Shown piece after piece: positions 60,121 through 64,000 of a DNA stretch of 64,000 nt. This DNA is from Methylorubrum populi (GTDB taxonomy: Bacteria > Pseudomonadota > Alphaproteobacteria > Rhizobiales > Beijerinckiaceae), in the NCBI GenBank assembly GCA_036946625.1, contig JAQIIU010000002.1:558001-622000 (forward strand), in the 5' to 3' direction. The translations under genes and the position numbers were made by a program. Below the pieces are notes generated by a model. It saw nothing but the letters and a program-made list of their open reading frames with translations, was not told the DNA's origin and ran no database searches. The number at the start of each line of letters is the position of its first letter. The first letter of the stretch is position 1.

Positions 60121-61283
60121 TGCATCAGCCCCGGAACGGTCGAGGGCATGGTGCCGGGCGGGCGCTGGCCGGTCGCCGTGGTGCGCGGGCGCTTGCGGGT
60201 GAGCGCCACGAGGAAACCCATGCCCAGCGCCAGCGAGATCAGCGAGGAGCCGCCGTAGGAGACGAACGGCAGGGTCATGCCCTTGGCCGGCATGAGCTGC
60301 GTGTTCACCGCCATGTTGATGCAGGCCTGGAGGCCGAAGAGCGTGGTCAGACCGGTGATGGCGAGCCTCGTGAAGGTGTCGTCGGTGCGTCGCGCGAGCT
60401 TCAGCCCGCGGATGACGATGTAGGCGAACAGGGCGACGAGGCCCAGGCAGACCAGCACGCCGAATTCCTCCCCCGTCACCGAGAAGATGAAGTCGGTATG
60501 CGCGTCGGGCAGGTGGCGCTTGGCCACGCCCTCGCCGGGACCGGTGCCGAACCAGCCGCCCGAATTGAACGACTCGCGCGACCAGAACTCCTGGAAGCTG
60601 TCGCCCGAATCGCGATCCATGAAGCGGTTGATGCGCTCGCGCACGTGGTGGAGGAAGGTGTAGGCGGCGAACACCCCGGCGAGGCCGCTGACGCCGAGGC
60701 CCGCCACCCAGAACCAGTGCAGGCCCGCGACGAAGAACAGGGCGCACCACACCATGGTGATCAGCATGGTCTGGCCGAAATCGGGCTGCAGGATCAGCGG
60801 CACGATCGTCACCGGCAGGAGCAGGATCGCCAGCAGGCCGCCGGGCATGTCGCGGCGCTGGGCCCCTTCCGAGAAGGCCCAGGCGGCGACCACCACGAAG
60901 GCGGGCTTCACGAATTCCGAGGGCTGGAGGCCGAAGGAGCCGAACTGGATCCAGCGGTGCGCGCCCTTGATCTCTGGGCCGAACTTGCCGGCCAGGACGC
61001 AGAGCGTCACGCCGAGCAGCCACGTGACCAGCGCGAAGCGGCGGATGTGGCGCACCGACAGGAACGACACGGCGACGATGAGCAGAATCGTCGGGGCGAG
61101 GTACATCGCCTGCCGGTTCAGGAAGTAGAAGGTCGGCAGGCCGATGCGCTCGGCCACCGGCGGGCCGCCGCCCATCAGGAAGACGAGGCCGGCCACCATC
61201 AGGCAGCCGAGGCCCGCGAGCAGGCCGCGATCGACGGTCCACCACCAGTCCGCCAGGGGGCTGCGTTCGGCGCGCGACATCAT
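60117..61283 (-). CDS. ftsW: division-specific glycan polymerase FtsW (SEDS)
   Basis: A polytopic SEDS protein of 388 residues with about ten membrane helices. Diagnostic parts are KGAHRWIQFGSFGLQPSEFV, LLPVTIVPLILQPDFGQTML, WFGTGPGEGVAKRHLPDAHT, DFIFSVTGEEFGVL and FVSYGGSSLISLALGMG. It polymerises septal glycan from lipid II with a partner transpeptidase. Two adjacent ATGs (61283, 61280) can serve as start. It is the first gene of the dcw cluster part seen here, divergent from guaB. Confidence 0.95.
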   Translation of the reverse strand: MMSRAERSPLADWWWTVDRGLLAGLGCLMVAGLVFLMGGGPPVAERIGLPTFYFLNRQAMYLAPTILLIVAVSFLSVRHIRRFALVTWLLGVTLCVLAGKFGPEIKGAHRWIQFGSFGLQPSEFVKPAFVVVAAWAFSEGAQRRDMPGGLLAILLLPVTIVPLILQPDFGQTMLITMVWCALFFVAGLHWFWVAGLGVSGLAGVFAAYTFLHHVRERINRFMDRDSGDSFQEFWSRESFNSGGWFGTGPGEGVAKRHLPDAHTDFIFSVTGEEFGVLVCLGLVALFAYIVIRGLKLARRTDDTFTRLAITGLTTLFGLQACINMAVNTQLMPAKGMTLPFVSYGGSSLISLALGMGFLVALTRKRPRTTATGQRPPGTMPSTVPGLMQ

Positions 61284-61356
61284 GGCGAGGGCTCGTCTCC
61301 AGCCGATCCGGTCCCGCACCAGGACGCGGGCGGTCCGCTCGGATCGTGGATCGTAA

Positions 61357-63063
<1,707 letters not shown>

Positions 63064-63068
63064 CGCGC

Positions 63069-63098
63069 CGCGGGGCTCCTCCGATCCGGAGCCCCCCG
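63069..63098 (+). terminator. hairpin after guaB, no T run
   Basis: CGGGGCTCC and GGAGCCCCCCG pair around an 8-base loop, six bases after the guaB stop. No poly-T follows, so termination is uncertain; a repeat C comes next. Confidence 0.45.
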
Positions 63099-63104
63099 CA
63101 GGCG

Positions 63105-63155
63105 GGAGCATCTCCCGAAAGGCGACCTCCGCCTGTCGGGAAGAAGACGACGCGG
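63105..63155 (+). repeat. repeat C copy downstream of guaB
   Basis: In the sense of guaB it reads GAGCATCTCCCGAAAGGCGA, then CCTCCGCCTGTCGGGAAGAA. It has the same orientation relative to the gene as the other copies. Confidence 0.55.
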
Positions 63156-63164
63156 AAGCGGAAG

Positions 63165-63392
63165 GCTCTCAGAGCCTGTTCGACTGCGGTGATCCCATCT
63201 CGCCCCTCATCCTGAGGTGCCGCGTGAGCGGCCTCGAAGGGTGTTCCAGGTTCCGCGCGATTCCTGGAGCCCCCTTCGAGGCCTCCGCTGCGCTCCGGCA
63301 CCTCAGGATGAGGGTTCAGGATGGGAGCAGGGCTTTTCCTCTCGCCTTGCCGTGGCCTGACGAAGACACGTCGGCCCGTCAAACAGGCTCTC
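63165..63392. repeat. repeat B copy 2, inverted relative to copy 1
   Basis: It starts GCTCTCAGAGCCTGTTCGAC and ends CCGTCAAACAGGCTCTC. The internal arms built on CATCCTGAGGTGCC and GGCACCTCAGGATGAG match copy 1 at 4705-4925 on the other strand. It joins repeat A on its right side. Confidence 0.75.
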
Positions 63393-63560
63393 ATACCGTT
63401 TCCGATTGATCGCTTCGGGTTTGGCCCCCCTCCGTCATCGCGAGCGACCGCGAAGCGATCCAGGGCGCGACCTGTCCGGAAAGGTCGCGCCCTGGATCGC
63501 CACGGCTTCGCCTCGCGATGACGCAGGAGAGGCCGAGGTCATCAACCGGATGTCGTATCA
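63391..63560. repeat. repeat A copy 4 (170 bp), inverted relative to copies 1 and 2
   Basis: It starts TCATACCGTTTCCGATTGAT and ends CAACCGGATGTCGTATCA, with the facing REP cores inside. From 63561 to 63838 I see no gene, RNA or repeat; the whole gap 63064-63838 is thus repeats followed by plain sequence. Confidence 0.8.
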
Positions 63561-63838
63561 GGGCCAGATCCGGCCGACCAGCAGGGAGAGAATGCGCGTC
63601 GAAACAAAGACCGAGAGACGCCGGCCTGATGCCATCAGATCGGATACGGCGCTATAGCTTGGGCCCGTCGACCTCGCCAGCCCGGGGACGCATCCCTCAC
63701 GGCGTTTTTCAGGCGCGGACGGAGGAGCTCGTTCCGGTCATCCCCACCCCCATTTCGCACGCCGTTCATTCGCAGACACTGATCCGGCGGCGTTCGCGCT
63801 TCGACCGCGGACGCCGCCGCGAGGATTCAAGCAAAACT

Positions 63839-64000
63839 TCAGAGCTTCGGATCGCCCGAAGCGGCGGCGCCCTGCCCCGCGGCGGGTCCCTTCTCCAGAG
63901 CGGTCGTCAGTTCCTCGGGGCTCAGGTCGATGAACTTGCGCAGCACCTCTTGGAAATCCCCCTGCCTTTCCGGCCCGGGGCAATGTGTGCCGCTTCGCTG
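63839..64000 (-). CDS. C-terminal end of an unidentified gene (cut by window edge)
   Basis: Reading inward from the window edge on the minus strand, the frame gives CPGPERQGDFQEVLRKFIDL, then SPEELTTALEKGPAAGQGAA and a TGA at 63839. The mix of charged and hydrophobic residues and GC-rich third positions look like a real coding end, probably helical with a flexible tail. At least 53 residues are seen; the start is outside. I do not recognise the family. Confidence 0.55.
   Translation of the reverse strand, partial: QRSGTHCPGPERQGDFQEVLRKFIDLSPEELTTALEKGPAAGQGAAASGDPKL

Noticed and set aside
63561..63838. Possible small gene or RNA in the last gap
   Set aside because: No open frame with a start and ribosome site and no tRNA-like fold could be seen.

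Overview
The window is a GC-rich alphaproteobacterial chromosome segment. Its gene content and dispersed repeats fit Methylobacteriaceae (Methylobacterium or Methylorubrum), an inference from style and content rather than from a search. Supporting points are the rhizobial-type ftsZ with a long linker beside lpxC-bamD-recN, a class I lysyl-tRNA synthetase, an RF2 with SPY in place of SPF, an RpoH-type dnaK promoter, and a YdeP-type molybdopterin oxidoreductase of the kind methylotrophs carry. No rRNA, tRNA, CRISPR array, transposase or prophage was recognised.

Left part (0-11.5 kb): a biotin-dependent carboxylase alpha subunit (pccA), a hypothetical gene, the tail of a dead YkuD L,D-transpeptidase, a histone-deacetylase-family amidohydrolase, a frameshifted zinc-ribbon gene, then ribB and aroC. 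Between ribB and aroC, in the same direction and almost without spacer, sits a clearly AT-rich foreign gene: a Doc/Fic-type toxin with a long extra C-terminal domain. On the other side of aroC are a broken HigA-like antitoxin gene and a free-standing McrB N-terminal (DUF3578) protein coupled to anmK. This toxin, antitoxin and restriction-flavoured patch is the most unusual part of the window. tyrS follows.

Middle (11.5-48 kb): a large AsmA/DUF3971 protein, Bcp peroxiredoxin, an M23 peptidase, prfB with a programmed +1 frameshift, a Sel1 protein and lysS, an AEC transporter, rpmB, a TPR lipoprotein, a leucyl aminopeptidase, a double cold-shock protein, a response regulator and a phosphoesterase. 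Next come a lipid A/Kdo block (DUF374 acyltransferase, waaA, lpxK), a tightly overlapping nucleoside-salvage operon (cdd, purine nucleoside phosphorylase, deoC, deoA), a His-rich secreted protein, a PmtA-like methyltransferase, dnaJ/dnaK, a secreted protein, the oxidoreductase, a small sigma-1.1-like protein, recN and a glycosyltransferase.

Right part (48-64 kb): bamD, lpxC, and the division and cell-wall (dcw) cluster, all on the minus strand in transcription order ftsW, murG, murC, a DUF559 endonuclease, murB, a frameshifted hypothetical, ddl, ftsQ, ftsA, ftsZ. guaB is divergent from ftsW, and the window ends inside an unidentified minus-strand gene.

Four dispersed repeat types fill the intergenic spaces: an 82-bp inverted REP pair, a 170-bp palindromic element (A), a roughly 220-bp palindromic element (B) joined to A, and a roughly 50-bp hairpin (C) that lies just downstream of stop codons. 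A fifth hairpin repeat is read as the C-terminus of the DUF559 gene.
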